Source: an uncultured Bacteroidota bacterium (GTDB lineage: Bacteria > Bacteroidota > Bacteroidia > Chitinophagales > LD1). From it: a stretch of DNA of 52,946 nt. Below the pieces are notes generated by a model, which was given only the letters and a program-made list of their open reading frames with translations, had not been told where the DNA came from and did no database searches. Positions 20,688 through 30,324 of this stretch are shown piece after piece. The first letter of the stretch is position 1; each line of letters begins with the position of its first letter. The stretch lies in the NCBI GenBank assembly GCA_903861145.1, contig CAIOTH010000090.1, positions 1 to 52,946 of the forward strand, given 5' to 3'. Position numbers and translations under genes: made by a program.

Positions 20688-21797
20688 ATGATAAAAACCT
20701 TCACACCAGTACCCGCAGTTTTAATTTTACAGGATGGAACCGTATTTACCGGCAAATCGCTGGGTAAAATAGGCACTACCACAGGTGAAATTTGTTTCAA
20801 TACCGGGATGACCGGCTACCAGGAAATTTTTACCGACCCTTCGTATTTTGGGCAAATCATTATTATGACCAATAACCACATTGGTAACTATGGTGTAAAG
20901 GCTGACGAGGTAGAATCGGGCAACATTAAGATTGCCGGGATGATATGTAAACGGTATTCGGCGCAAACGCATTCGAGGTTGCAGGCTGAATCGTCGTTAC
21001 AGGATTACTTTGAAAAGAACGGGCTGGTAGGTATTAGTGATATTGATACGCGTGCCCTTACTATACATGTGCGCCAAAAAGGAGCCATGAATTGCATTAT
21101 CAGTTCGGAAACTACCGATGTTGAATCGTTGAAAAAGAAACTGAAAGAAGTGCCCGATATGAACGGCCTTGATTTGGCGATAAAAGTTACTACGGATAAA
21201 CCATATGAATACGGCAGCCCGGATTCGAAGTTGAAAGTAGCGGTGCTGGATTGTGGCATTAAGGAAAACATATTAAAATGCTTAACCAGCCGCGGCGTTC
21301 ATGCCAAAGTGTTTAACGCAAAGACCTCGTTTAAAGAAATGGAGGCATTTAAACCAAATGGCTATTTTATTAGTAATGGCCCCGGCGACCCGGCGGCGAT
21401 GGATTATGCTGTAAAAACGATTCGTGAAATACAAGCAGCGGGTAAACCCTTTTTTGGCATTTGTTTAGGCCACCAGTTATTGGCTTTGGCAAATGATATA
21501 CCTACTTACAAAATGCACCATGGCCACAGGGGTATTAACCATCCTGTTAAAAACCTGTTGACTAACCGCAGCGAGATAACCTCGCAGAACCACGGTTTTG
21601 AGGTTTCGCGCGAGGCGATTGAAAAGTCGAAAACAGTAGAGGTAACGCATATCAATTTGAACGATAATACCATTGAAGGAATAAGGATAAAGGGCAAAAA
21701 GGCGTTCTCGGTGCAGTATCACCCTGAGTCATCACCGGGCCCGCATGATTCGAGATATTTATTCGATCAGTTCATAGAGCATATGAATTCGAATTAG
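20688..21797 (+). CDS. carA: Carbamoyl-phosphate synthase small (glutaminase) subunit
   Basis: A 369-residue subunit that hydrolyses glutamine and delivers ammonia to CarB for carbamoyl phosphate, the precursor of pyrimidines and arginine. The N-terminal CPSase domain contains LQDGTVFTGKSLG and CFNTGMTGYQEIFTDPSY; the class I glutaminase domain has nucleophile C259 in GICLGHQ and the YHPESSPGPHDS His/Glu pair. carB is not in the window. In many Bacteroidota carA follows rplQ; here it lies about 20 kb away on the other strand but still two genes before eno. Confidence 0.97.
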   Translation: MIKTFTPVPAVLILQDGTVFTGKSLGKIGTTTGEICFNTGMTGYQEIFTDPSYFGQIIIMTNNHIGNYGVKADEVESGNIKIAGMICKRYSAQTHSRLQAESSLQDYFEKNGLVGISDIDTRALTIHVRQKGAMNCIISSETTDVESLKKKLKEVPDMNGLDLAIKVTTDKPYEYGSPDSKLKVAVLDCGIKENILKCLTSRGVHAKVFNAKTSFKEMEAFKPNGYFISNGPGDPAAMDYAVKTIREIQAAGKPFFGICLGHQLLALANDIPTYKMHHGHRGINHPVKNLLTNRSEITSQNHGFEVSREAIEKSKTVEVTHINLNDNTIEGIRIKGKKAFSVQYHPESSPGPHDSRYLFDQFIEHMNSN

Positions 21798-21824
21798 TGC
21801 AATAAAAAAACAGTAAGGGAGTAA

Positions 21825-22472
21825 ATGAAAAAAACAGCGGCCATAGCATTTATAATTTCACTGCTGTTATATTCCTGCAATCAAAACAAACCCACCAGTA
21901 AAATTCCTGAAGTAGGCGAAGCCGTTGATTCGGCTTCTATTGCGTTGGATACTATTCAACAAAAATCGCTGGAAGAATCGTACGAGTATGCACAAACAGT
22001 AGTGGCTTCACCCAAACTGGTTTATGATGTAAGGGCTTATGGTGGGCCGCCGTCTCACGGAGAATATTGCATTATTAGAAGGGGTGCAGATAATAGACCT
22101 GATACCGTAGTGCAGGGAGAGCGATTCGGGGTTATAGTGAGCGCCTTTACCGCTGATTTAAATGATAACGGCAACGAGGAGATATACATAGTATCGCGAA
22201 AAACCACACCGGGTACATCTAGCTATGTTACGGCTTATGAGTTTGATGAAAAAGGAGTGCCAAGTGCACTTATATTCGGCGATTCGAGTAAGACTTTTAC
22301 CATTAATACACAAATTCCTTATGAGCGGATTCAAACAAACATTGATTCGATTTTTGTGCGTGGCAACATGCTATTAAAATACTACGCAACAAACCCGGTT
22401 ACCAAATCGAGCGCATTAACGCATGGTTGGAAACTGGAGGGGAATAAGTTTGTGTTGGTGCGTAACCACTAA
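21825..22472 (+). CDS. Predicted lipoprotein of unknown function
   Basis: A 215-residue protein with a lipoprotein signal peptide: basic MKKT, a hydrophobic core and the lipobox LLYSC (C18), so it should be lipidated by Lgt and anchored facing the periplasm or outside. The mature part has an acidic, Ser-rich linker and then a beta-rich domain (about 65-210) with GGPPSHGEYCII, DLNDNGNEEIYIVS and TSSYVTAYEF. The DLNDNGNEEI stretch looks like a calcium-binding or repeat-type loop. I do not recognise the family. It lies 27 nt after carA and 42 nt before eno on the same strand, so it may be carried on the same transcript. Confidence 0.78.
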   Translation: MKKTAAIAFIISLLLYSCNQNKPTSKIPEVGEAVDSASIALDTIQQKSLEESYEYAQTVVASPKLVYDVRAYGGPPSHGEYCIIRRGADNRPDTVVQGERFGVIVSAFTADLNDNGNEEIYIVSRKTTPGTSSYVTAYEFDEKGVPSALIFGDSSKTFTINTQIPYERIQTNIDSIFVRGNMLLKYYATNPVTKSSALTHGWKLEGNKFVLVRNH

Positions 22473-23804
<1,332 letters not shown>

Positions 23805-23808
23805 ATAT

Positions 23809-23837
23809 AAAAGCGCGGCGAGAGTCGCGCTTTTTTT
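23809..23837 (+). terminator. Intrinsic terminator after eno
   Basis: AAGCGCG/CGCGCTT stem with an 8-nt loop followed by TTTTTTT, starting 5 nt past the eno stop. Confidence 0.88.
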
Positions 23838-23889
23838 ATGTCATGACTAGCTTAGAGAGGAGGGCATAATTTCTTTTAACTTAGTGCCG

Positions 23890-25227
23890 ATGGCGAAAGA
23901 TATACTGCTTACTCTTTTTTACCTGGTGCTGTTCAATTTTTTGATTGTACGGTTTGGGAGGTTGCAGTTTAGAAATTTTAAGCCGTTTGTTACAACGGTG
24001 CTTTTCAATCTTAAGTTTTTAACGGGCATTTTCATCTGGGTTATTTATACCTTTTATTATAAGGATGTGCAGAATAATGATGTCCACAAATTTTATAGCG
24101 ATGCCGTTGTATTACGCAACGTAGCCAGCGAATCGCCTAAAGATTTTATTCAAATAATTGCAGGGGTTGGTGGCAAGGATTCTCGCTTCGATAAGTATTA
24201 CAGCGAGATGAAGAATTGGAAAAGAAATTTTGATGAGGCGCCCTTTAACGAAAATCAAACTATCATCAAACTAAATGCGCTGCTGATGTTTGTATCGCTA
24301 CGGGTTTACTTTGTGCATATACTATTCATGTGCTTTCTATCGTTGATTGGGTGGGTGTTGCTTACTAACGCTATTATGAAATTTGCAGTGCCGGTGAGTA
24401 CTGTCTTTGTTCTACCGGTTTTGCTGTTGCCCTCAGTCTTGTTTTGGACCTCGGGCGTAATGAAGGAACCGGTGTTGGTTTTGGGACTGGGTGTATTTAT
24501 AGCGGGGCTGCTCAATTTGGGGACACGAAATTCCAGGCAAAACATGAAGGCACTATCGATGCTAGCGACCGGTGCCTTTATTATTATCCTGATTAAATTT
24601 TTTGTGCTGGTTTGCCTTGCGCCGGCGGTTATTGCATTTTTAATATTGAGACACAATAAAAATGCCTTCGGCATTATTTTAAAATATGTTTTGGTGAATA
24701 TGTTGCTGTTGGTTGCGGCGTTCAATATCCATTTGTTTATACCAAGAATGGATTTGCAGCAAATGCTAGTTAATAAACAAATGCACTCGGTAAAGGAGGC
24801 CAACTATTTTAAAGCGGGTAGCAGGATTGAAATACCAGCGCTCGATAACAGTGCCGCAAGTATTGTTGAAACGGCACCGGTGGGTATTTGGAATACCATA
24901 ACGCGTCCGTATATATGGGAGGGGAAAAACATTATGATAATGGCCAGCGCCGCGGAAAATTTGTTGATTGGCTTATTTATTATAGCCTGTATCGCATTTT
25001 CAGATTTCAAAAACTTAAGGCAATGGAACTTGTTTTTGTTTTTGCTGAATTTTGCGCTGGCATATTTTGCCCTGATTGGCATTTGCACTCCGGTGCTAGG
25101 TAATTTGGTTCGTTACCGGGCTCCGATACTTCCCGTATTTCTTTTTGCATTTATCCTGATTTTGAAAAACAGCGTTGGAGGTTCCCGAAAAATACATCAA
25201 TACATTTCGCACGGAGGTACGGAGTGA
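23890..25227 (+). CDS. Polytopic membrane protein of unknown function
   Basis: A 445-residue integral membrane protein from the ATG at 23890; a GTG two codons earlier is possible. It has roughly ten hydrophobic segments, with a soluble region near residues 55-115 containing FYSDAVVLRN and YYSEMKNWKRNF, and a second loop after about 285 (KEANYFKAGSRIEIP). This layout recalls oligosaccharide- or EpsG-like membrane enzymes, but no catalytic motif is visible and I do not assign one. A TAACTTAG box ends 6 nt before the ATG. The last residues (SHGGTE) are encoded by a short dispersed repeat. Confidence 0.7.
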   Translation: MAKDILLTLFYLVLFNFLIVRFGRLQFRNFKPFVTTVLFNLKFLTGIFIWVIYTFYYKDVQNNDVHKFYSDAVVLRNVASESPKDFIQIIAGVGGKDSRFDKYYSEMKNWKRNFDEAPFNENQTIIKLNALLMFVSLRVYFVHILFMCFLSLIGWVLLTNAIMKFAVPVSTVFVLPVLLLPSVLFWTSGVMKEPVLVLGLGVFIAGLLNLGTRNSRQNMKALSMLATGAFIIILIKFFVLVCLAPAVIAFLILRHNKNAFGIILKYVLVNMLLLVAAFNIHLFIPRMDLQQMLVNKQMHSVKEANYFKAGSRIEIPALDNSAASIVETAPVGIWNTITRPYIWEGKNIMIMASAAENLLIGLFIIACIAFSDFKNLRQWNLFLFLLNFALAYFALIGICTPVLGNLVRYRAPILPVFLFAFILILKNSVGGSRKIHQYISHGGTE

Positions 25228-25248
25228 AATACAGCGTTAACAGCCGAG
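25205..25248. repeat. Short dispersed repeat, copy 2
   Basis: Starts TTTCGCACGGAGGTACGGAG and ends TTAACAGCCGAG, matching copy 1 at 19312-19344. It overlaps the stop of the membrane protein gene and supplies its last codons. Confidence 0.55.
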
Positions 25249-25611
25249 TGGATTTGCCTATGTAAGTGCGGTGCCCCATGTGGCTTATTTGTTAAAAGGG
25301 GTGGGCATTTCTTTTTGTTGCGCGGTATTCAAAAGTTTTAATTTTGTGATATAGTTTCGAATTTCTGGCTTCGAGTTTCAAGTTGAAACGCCGAAAAGGT
25401 TACAAAGTGTTACAAAAGGTTACAAATCCCGGAATAGTTTCAAATTTCAGGTGTGGCTTTCAAAAACCCGACAAAACCCGACAAATTCTATTTTTTGAGG
25501 GTTTGGGGTTGGCTGCCCGTGCGGTATTGTCGCATTTACCATACTGTTGTGCAAACAAATTGCGTTAGACTATAAAACAAGCGCTTTTTTATGTTGACCT
25601 TTGGGACAGAC
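25249..25611. other. Intergenic region with degenerate short repeats
   Basis: About 360 nt without a convincing gene. It contains three GTTACAAA-like units in tandem near 25398-25430, a doubled CCCGACAAA near 25478-25494 and TTTCGA/TTTCAAG-like units near 25345-25385, the look of decayed intergenic repeats. A candidate promoter lies at 25318-25346. A 61-codon TTG-started frame here is judged spurious. Confidence 0.45.
25318..25346 (+). promoter_or_regulatory. Candidate promoter upstream of the divIC-like gene
   Basis: TTG (25318-25320), an 18-nt spacer and TAATTTTG (25339-25346), which fits the Bacteroidota consensus. It would give a leader of about 250 nt before the divIC-like start. Confidence 0.45.
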
Positions 25612-25923
25612 ATGTGGAAGAAATTACAAGCTCGTATAGACAGGCTGCCTAAGTGGCTAACGAACATCTACTTTATTTGCGGAGTAGCTTTTGTAGTTTG
25701 GATGGGTGTTATTGATGATAACAACATCATCAACCAATATCACAAACATACGGAGCTTTCGGTACTGCTGGAGAAGAGGAAATTTTATGCCAAGCAAATA
25801 ACTGAAACACAAAAGCAGCTTTCGGAACTAACCACTAACCCAGCCACCCAGGAAAAATTTGCGCGCGAACATTATTGGATGAAGCGCGGAAATGAGGATG
25901 TTTATGTGATAGTGAAGAAATGA
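25612..25923 (+). CDS. FtsB/DivIC-like septum formation initiator
   Basis: A 103-residue bitopic cell-division protein from the ATG at 25612; an ATG seven codons earlier (25591) is the alternative. Topology: a short basic cytoplasmic tail, one transmembrane segment near residues 17-33 (IYFICGVAFVVWMGV), a coiled-coil stretch (about 40-75) and the C-terminal KFAREHYWMKRGNEDVYVI, which matches the FtsB/DivIC family end. These proteins form the FtsQ-FtsB-FtsL divisome bridge. It lies downstream of eno, as in many Bacteroidota, though one gene intervenes. Confidence 0.85.
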   Translation: MWKKLQARIDRLPKWLTNIYFICGVAFVVWMGVIDDNNIINQYHKHTELSVLLEKRKFYAKQITETQKQLSELTTNPATQEKFAREHYWMKRGNEDVYVIVKK

Positions 25924-25936
25924 GTGTTAATGTGCG

Positions 25937-26038
25937 AAGGTGTTAATGTGTTAACGTTAACTACTAAGTTCCAAATAAAATAATCCTACAATCATCTTAT
26001 TACATTCGCACTTTAATGCAATAACACTTTAACACCTT
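25937..26038. repeat. Inverted repeat before the methyltransferase gene
   Basis: AAGGTGTTAATGTGTTA (25937-25953) is complemented with one mismatch by 26022-26038. The second arm ends 8 nt before the ATG, so a transcript folding here would hide the start region. The TTAATGTG units are typical of dispersed intergenic repeats. Confidence 0.6.
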
Positions 26039-26046
26039 GTAGTTTC

Positions 26047-26928
26047 ATGATTCTTTCGCTAACGCCGAGCCATTTTACCGATTACCAATTACTTGATTCG
26101 GGTAATTTTTGGAAGCTGGAGCGTTTTGGCAATTACATTACTATAAGGCCGGAACCACAGGCTGTTTGGGACCCATCGCAAAGTATGGGGGAATGGGAAA
26201 AGCAGGCGCATGTAAAGTTTGTTCCAAAATCATCGAGCAGCGGAGATTGGAAGAAGTTGAAAAACATGCCTGAGCAGTGGAACATTCGTTATGATTTTCC
26301 GGAAACATCAAAGAGTATTCAATTCAGATTAGGGTTAACCTCATTTAAGCACGTAGGTATTTTTCCGGAGCAAGCAGTTAACTGGAACTACATTTTTGAA
26401 ACCACGCAGCAACTTAAAGTTGAAAAGCCTAAGTTTTTAAACCTGTTTGCATATACCGGTGGTGCATCGCTGGCCGCAAGAGCTGCGGGAGCAGAAACAT
26501 CGCATCTTGATTCGATTAAGCAGGTGGTTAGCTGGTCGAGAGAAAATATGGAGTTGAGCAAGCTGGATAATATACGCTGGATTGTTGAGGACGCTTTGAA
26601 GTTTGTAAAGCGCGAAGTAAAGCGGGGCAATAAATACAATGGCATCATACTTGACCCACCGGCCTTTGGCCATGGTCCGACTGGCGAAAAATGGAAGCTG
26701 GAGGACAATATTAATGAAATGATGAAGGGAGTTTTGCAATTGCTGGATGAGAAGCACTTTTTGATACTGAATGCTTATTCATTGGGGTTTTCATCGCTGA
26801 TACTGGAAAACCTGGTAAAGGAAAATTTTAAGCCACAGAATTTAGAAATAGGCGAGTTATACCTGAATGATAAATTCAACAAAAAGCTACCGTTGGGGGC
26901 TTTTGCGAGGTTCAAGAAACTAAGCTGA
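26047..26928 (+). CDS. Class I SAM-dependent methyltransferase (RlmI/K-like, PF10672 type)
   Basis: A 293-residue predicted RNA methyltransferase. The central Rossmann domain has the SAM motif NLFAYTGGASLAARAAG (about 137-153), the acidic end of the next strand in THLDSIKQV-like sequence (SHLDSIKQVVSW), and the catalytic-type motif ILDPPAFGHGP (about 203-213). DPPxFG is characteristic of the 5-methylcytosine-like RlmI/RlmK methyltransferases acting on 23S rRNA. The PUA domain of E. coli RlmI is absent; instead there is an about 100-residue beta-rich N-terminal part. The exact target is unknown. It lies 123 nt after the divIC-like gene. Confidence 0.85.
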   Translation: MILSLTPSHFTDYQLLDSGNFWKLERFGNYITIRPEPQAVWDPSQSMGEWEKQAHVKFVPKSSSSGDWKKLKNMPEQWNIRYDFPETSKSIQFRLGLTSFKHVGIFPEQAVNWNYIFETTQQLKVEKPKFLNLFAYTGGASLAARAAGAETSHLDSIKQVVSWSRENMELSKLDNIRWIVEDALKFVKREVKRGNKYNGIILDPPAFGHGPTGEKWKLEDNINEMMKGVLQLLDEKHFLILNAYSLGFSSLILENLVKENFKPQNLEIGELYLNDKFNKKLPLGAFARFKKLS

Positions 26929-26952
26929 TGAATTGATGTTAAAGATGGATAG

Positions 26953-27051
26953 CTATTCGCCGGATTTCTTACCCTTGCGATACAACACTACTACTATTAC
27001 CGGTATTATAGAACAACAAGCTACAACAATGATGAGTGTGGTAGTATCCAT
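26953..27051 (-). CDS. Possible 32-residue single-pass membrane microprotein
   Basis: A short frame read by hand: ATG at 27051, stop at 26953. The peptide begins MDTTTLIIVVACC, continues as an almost uninterrupted hydrophobic segment of about 20 residues and ends with a basic LYRKGKKSGE tail, giving an N-out, C-in single-pass layout by the positive-inside rule. It lies 90 nt downstream of the large anchored protein gene on the same strand, possibly in one transcript. No family is recognised. The regular membrane-protein pattern supports it, but its length means it could be chance. Confidence 0.45.
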   Translation of the reverse strand: MDTTTLIIVVACCSIIPVIVVVLYRKGKKSGE

Positions 27052-27141
27052 GCGATTGGGGTTTTAGTTGCCGAAATGAAATTTTATTGCAACAATATAG
27101 CTATTATGCTACAAGTAATCCAGTGGTAGTGCGCTCCGCAA

Positions 27142-29766
27142 TTACCTGATTCTATAGCAGCTTATAGTACCTGTTACATCGGGCTGAATACCTATCAGCT
27201 CTTTGTGGTCGAATAAATCGCAAATGGCAAATGTAGCCGTGTTGTTTACCGGATATTCAGCTATAGGCTTAAGCGCAAGGTCGTATATCATCATCTTCTT
27301 CAGCGACTCATCTTTTACCAGTAAGTAATGGTCTTGTGAAGAAAGTGCTAGGGCGGACGCGTTTATTTCATTTCCAACAGGTATAGTAGCAACCAAAATG
27401 CCCCCAATAACCGAAGATTTAAGGCTTATGCCATTTGTAAAGCTGCCCTTTTCGTTGTAGGCCCTAACATCATGTTGGCCGCTATAAAAGTATGAGTAGC
27501 CTGAATCGGAGGTGGGGGTGGCGGCAAATGAAAATGCCGAATCGATAAGAGGCTTGATATTATCGTTGCCATCGGATGAGATTTGAATCAGTTGGTTACC
27601 GGCAGCATTCATTACCTGAAAATCATCACCGGTGCGCACAATACTAAAATTTTGGTTGGTTAACGGTAAATTATCGATGCTCCATTTTATATCGCCCTTA
27701 TTACCAAGTAGGATCAATTTGCCGGAGTTATTGAAGGCCAGCATCAACTCGCTCTTTTTGAATTTAAAGCTTTGAAGGGGTTTTGAAATGACACCAACGC
27801 CCTTCAACGGGCTCCAACCGGATAACGGCCTACCGGTGACCTCATAGCCATAAATGCTGCCATTAGTACATGGGACATAATAGCGGCACTTTGAGCCGGA
27901 ATTATTTACAACTGTTAGCCCGGTTGCAGCGGGGTAGCTTAACCGCAAAGGATAAGAACCGGCATCATTACCCAACCCATCAATCAAAAAAATATGATTG
28001 GCCGAATTGAATATATATTGCAGTTTGCCGTTGTTGTAGTAGTCTATTTGATAAACACTGCTCACAATTTTCTCACCAATGTTCCTGGTAAAAAGCACAT
28101 CGCCCGAGTTGCTGATGAGGTAAATATTGTTAGCTGTGTCCTGTGTAAATATCTCTTTGTCGCCGGTACTTATGTTCAGCACTATTTGTGGCGCGAAGTC
28201 TGAAACGGTTTGTAGTTTGGTCTTCCAAAGCAAACCACCGCCGACAGATATATTTTGACTACCTGTAATAATGCCAGCGTGCATTGTATTCCATTCTCCA
28301 TTCACGTCCGAGATAAACGATATGGCATTTAGATTTGATAGCCAGGGTTGCAATGTTGAACCCTCTTTAATTAGTCCTGAGAAAATTGCGGAGGCTTTTG
28401 CCGGATTGATGTAAACGAGGCCGGTAGCGGTTTTTAGGCGGCCAATTGACTTTCGCAAGGCATCGGACTTGTTTAGGGTTTCGCCGAGGTTAATCCGCTC
28501 CATGGTAAACTTAAGAATGTCGGGGCTATTGCAAAAAATGGCCAAGTGGTTGTTGACCACAAAGAACGAGTTTGTGAAAGCGGTAAAGCTGCTACCAAAA
28601 ACCTGGTTAATAACCGACCCATCTTTTAAATGAAATATTGCGGCGTGCATACAGGTATCAACCGGCACTGCTTTGGTTCCATCCAGCGAAACCAGGTGCT
28701 TTAGATTTTCAATCGCTTTATTCTCATCGGTTACCTGAACTATAAATATGTTATACTCAGTAAAATCTTCGCGTAAAGGCTCGAGCGTAACAAAGGCATG
28801 GGCATCGCCTATCCAATTTTTAAAGTCGGCTTTCAATAATTTATTGTCGCTACTTTTTACGTTGCCCTCATCCTTCAAATCATTTAAGCCTACGTTTACA
28901 TAAGCGGCGTCATCAGGGATGTTGTTCCAGATTGTATTGGATAGTATGTTCTTTGAGGTTTGTAAAGCACTGGTATTTAGTAATCCTACACCCGAAAAAT
29001 TTATCTTGTCGGCTTCGAATGAAATATTGTAGCCCACCCAGTTTTGGTTCTCCTTAATATCGCTAAGTAAGGCCATTTTTTGAGGTTTCAGAGAGACCGG
29101 AAAAATTACATCTGCGTTTTTATAATTGATAAACAGGCTAATTGGCCCTTCGGATTTAAACTTTTTAATGAGCCTCTTAAAGCCCTTATCACTGCTGAGA
29201 TTGTAACCGGTAGTAATTGCGGTAATTGCATTTTCGGTTAAGAAGGATGTGAAGCTTAGGGCCAACACATTTTTAATAATAGTGAAGCTAAACCTGCGGC
29301 CATCCTTCATAGTAACATCAACGACAGCCCGTTCTTTATAAGTTCGCTTAATAACCGAGGCGACATCGTGCTTTGTATTGAGCAGATGTAAAATCTCATC
29401 GGCCTCAATGCCTTTAACCGGTATTGTAAAAAGATAATCGAAATCACCGGCAGAGGTAAGGTGGGTTGAAATCGTAATTTTTCCACTGGCTAAACCAGTT
29501 GCTAATGGTGTATTAAACGCAAACAGCTTTTGCATAAACCCTATTTGCTCTTCCAGCTTAATAACGGCGGCGGTTTTACGCAAAGCAGCGTTTTCGGTTG
29601 TGCTTAGCAGATGGTCGAATTTATTCCAATCATTTATTTCGACTACAGCTACTGCTGAATCAGGGATAGCATCATAAGTATTTGCCGCATGAAAAAATAC
29701 ATAGTACAGCACAACTACCAGGGCCAATACAACAGTAATAGATATTGGTGCGATGAATTTTTTCAT
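27142..29766 (-). CDS. Large membrane-anchored protein of unknown function with C-terminal propeller-like region
   Basis: An 874-residue protein from the ATG at 29766; a TAGTTTTG box 15 nt upstream excludes the earlier in-frame ATG at 29796. It has an N-terminal anchor (residues 4-25), then an about 500-residue region beginning YDAIPDSAVAVVEINDW, the type of start seen in DUF3352-like exported proteins. The last about 350 residues contain repeated beta-blade-like units such as GDVLFTRNIGE, GSIYGYEVTGRPLSGW and GKLILLGNKGDIKWSI, suggesting a PQQ-like propeller. It should face the periplasm. No catalytic motif is seen and I do not assign a function. A possible microprotein follows. Confidence 0.7.
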   Translation of the reverse strand: MKKFIAPISITVVLALVVVLYYVFFHAANTYDAIPDSAVAVVEINDWNKFDHLLSTTENAALRKTAAVIKLEEQIGFMQKLFAFNTPLATGLASGKITISTHLTSAGDFDYLFTIPVKGIEADEILHLLNTKHDVASVIKRTYKERAVVDVTMKDGRRFSFTIIKNVLALSFTSFLTENAITAITTGYNLSSDKGFKRLIKKFKSEGPISLFINYKNADVIFPVSLKPQKMALLSDIKENQNWVGYNISFEADKINFSGVGLLNTSALQTSKNILSNTIWNNIPDDAAYVNVGLNDLKDEGNVKSSDNKLLKADFKNWIGDAHAFVTLEPLREDFTEYNIFIVQVTDENKAIENLKHLVSLDGTKAVPVDTCMHAAIFHLKDGSVINQVFGSSFTAFTNSFFVVNNHLAIFCNSPDILKFTMERINLGETLNKSDALRKSIGRLKTATGLVYINPAKASAIFSGLIKEGSTLQPWLSNLNAISFISDVNGEWNTMHAGIITGSQNISVGGGLLWKTKLQTVSDFAPQIVLNISTGDKEIFTQDTANNIYLISNSGDVLFTRNIGEKIVSSVYQIDYYNNGKLQYIFNSANHIFLIDGLGNDAGSYPLRLSYPAATGLTVVNNSGSKCRYYVPCTNGSIYGYEVTGRPLSGWSPLKGVGVISKPLQSFKFKKSELMLAFNNSGKLILLGNKGDIKWSIDNLPLTNQNFSIVRTGDDFQVMNAAGNQLIQISSDGNDNIKPLIDSAFSFAATPTSDSGYSYFYSGQHDVRAYNEKGSFTNGISLKSSVIGGILVATIPVGNEINASALALSSQDHYLLVKDESLKKMMIYDLALKPIAEYPVNNTATFAICDLFDHKELIGIQPDVTGTISCYRIR

Positions 29767-29781
29767 GATATGAGATATTTG

Positions 29782-29789
29782 CAAAACTA
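29782..29789 (-). promoter_or_regulatory. -7 box of the large anchored protein gene
   Basis: TAGTTTTG on the minus strand matches TAnnTTTG fully, 15 nt before the chosen ATG. No good -33 TTTG at normal spacing. Confidence 0.5.
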
Positions 29790-29834
29790 TTTTCATTTAC
29801 TTCGCAGGGACGGTTCACTTATAAACTCAAATTT

Positions 29835-30221
29835 GTGCAAAAGGTATTTCTTGTAGGAGCAGCCCTGGCGGGGTTAACGGCAGTAATTTTTGGGGCCTTC
29901 GGGGCGCATAGCTTAAAACCTCATATTCTACCCGACCAACTGCATGCCTGGGAAACGGGCGTACAATACCAGATATATCACGCGCTGGCGCTATTTATGT
30001 GCTACTTGTTTTTGCGCAAGGAGGGCTCAGTTAACATTCGCAATGCCGGGATTTGCTTTATGATGGGTATTCTCTGCTTTTCGGGTTCGCTCTATTTGCT
30101 CGCCACAAAAGATTTAACCGGGATACCGGGTATTGTTATTGGCCCGGTAACGCCTATTGGCGGGTTCTTCTTTATTGCAGGTTGGAGCCTGGTTTTGATA
30201 CAGGCACTGAAAAAAGATTAG
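29835..30221 (+). CDS. DUF423 (YgdD-like) small membrane protein
   Basis: A 128-residue inner-membrane protein with four predicted transmembrane helices (about 3-21, 42-60, 70-90, 98-120) and the family landmarks GAFGAHSLK near the N-terminus, WETGVQYQIYHALAL and GSLYLLATKDLTG. The function of DUF423/YgdD proteins is not established. It starts at a GTG (29835), with no better ATG nearby. It is divergent from the large anchored protein gene with a 68-nt gap, and faces the PorE-like gene across a shared terminator. Confidence 0.88.
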   Translation: MQKVFLVGAALAGLTAVIFGAFGAHSLKPHILPDQLHAWETGVQYQIYHALALFMCYLFLRKEGSVNIRNAGICFMMGILCFSGSLYLLATKDLTGIPGIVIGPVTPIGGFFFIAGWSLVLIQALKKD

Positions 30222-30270
30222 TCGCTTGCTTTTGTTATTTACGATTCCTGTTTAAGAACCCATTGGCAAT

Positions 30271-30304
30271 AAAAAAGCCCATCCTTTTAGAGATGGGCTT
30301 TCCT
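30271..30304. terminator. Bidirectional terminator between DUF423 and PorE-like genes
   Basis: AAGCCCATC/GATGGGCTT stem with an 8-nt loop. On the minus strand it is followed by TTTTTT and serves the PorE-like gene; on the plus strand the tail is T-rich but weaker. Confidence 0.82.
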
Positions 30305-30324
30305 TATTCTCTTTTTTTTAAAAA

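Noticed and set aside
25383-25568. A 61-codon plus-strand frame with a TTG start between the membrane protein and divIC-like genes
   Set aside because: It lies over short tandem repeat units, has no family resemblance or signal sequence, and its composition follows the repeats.
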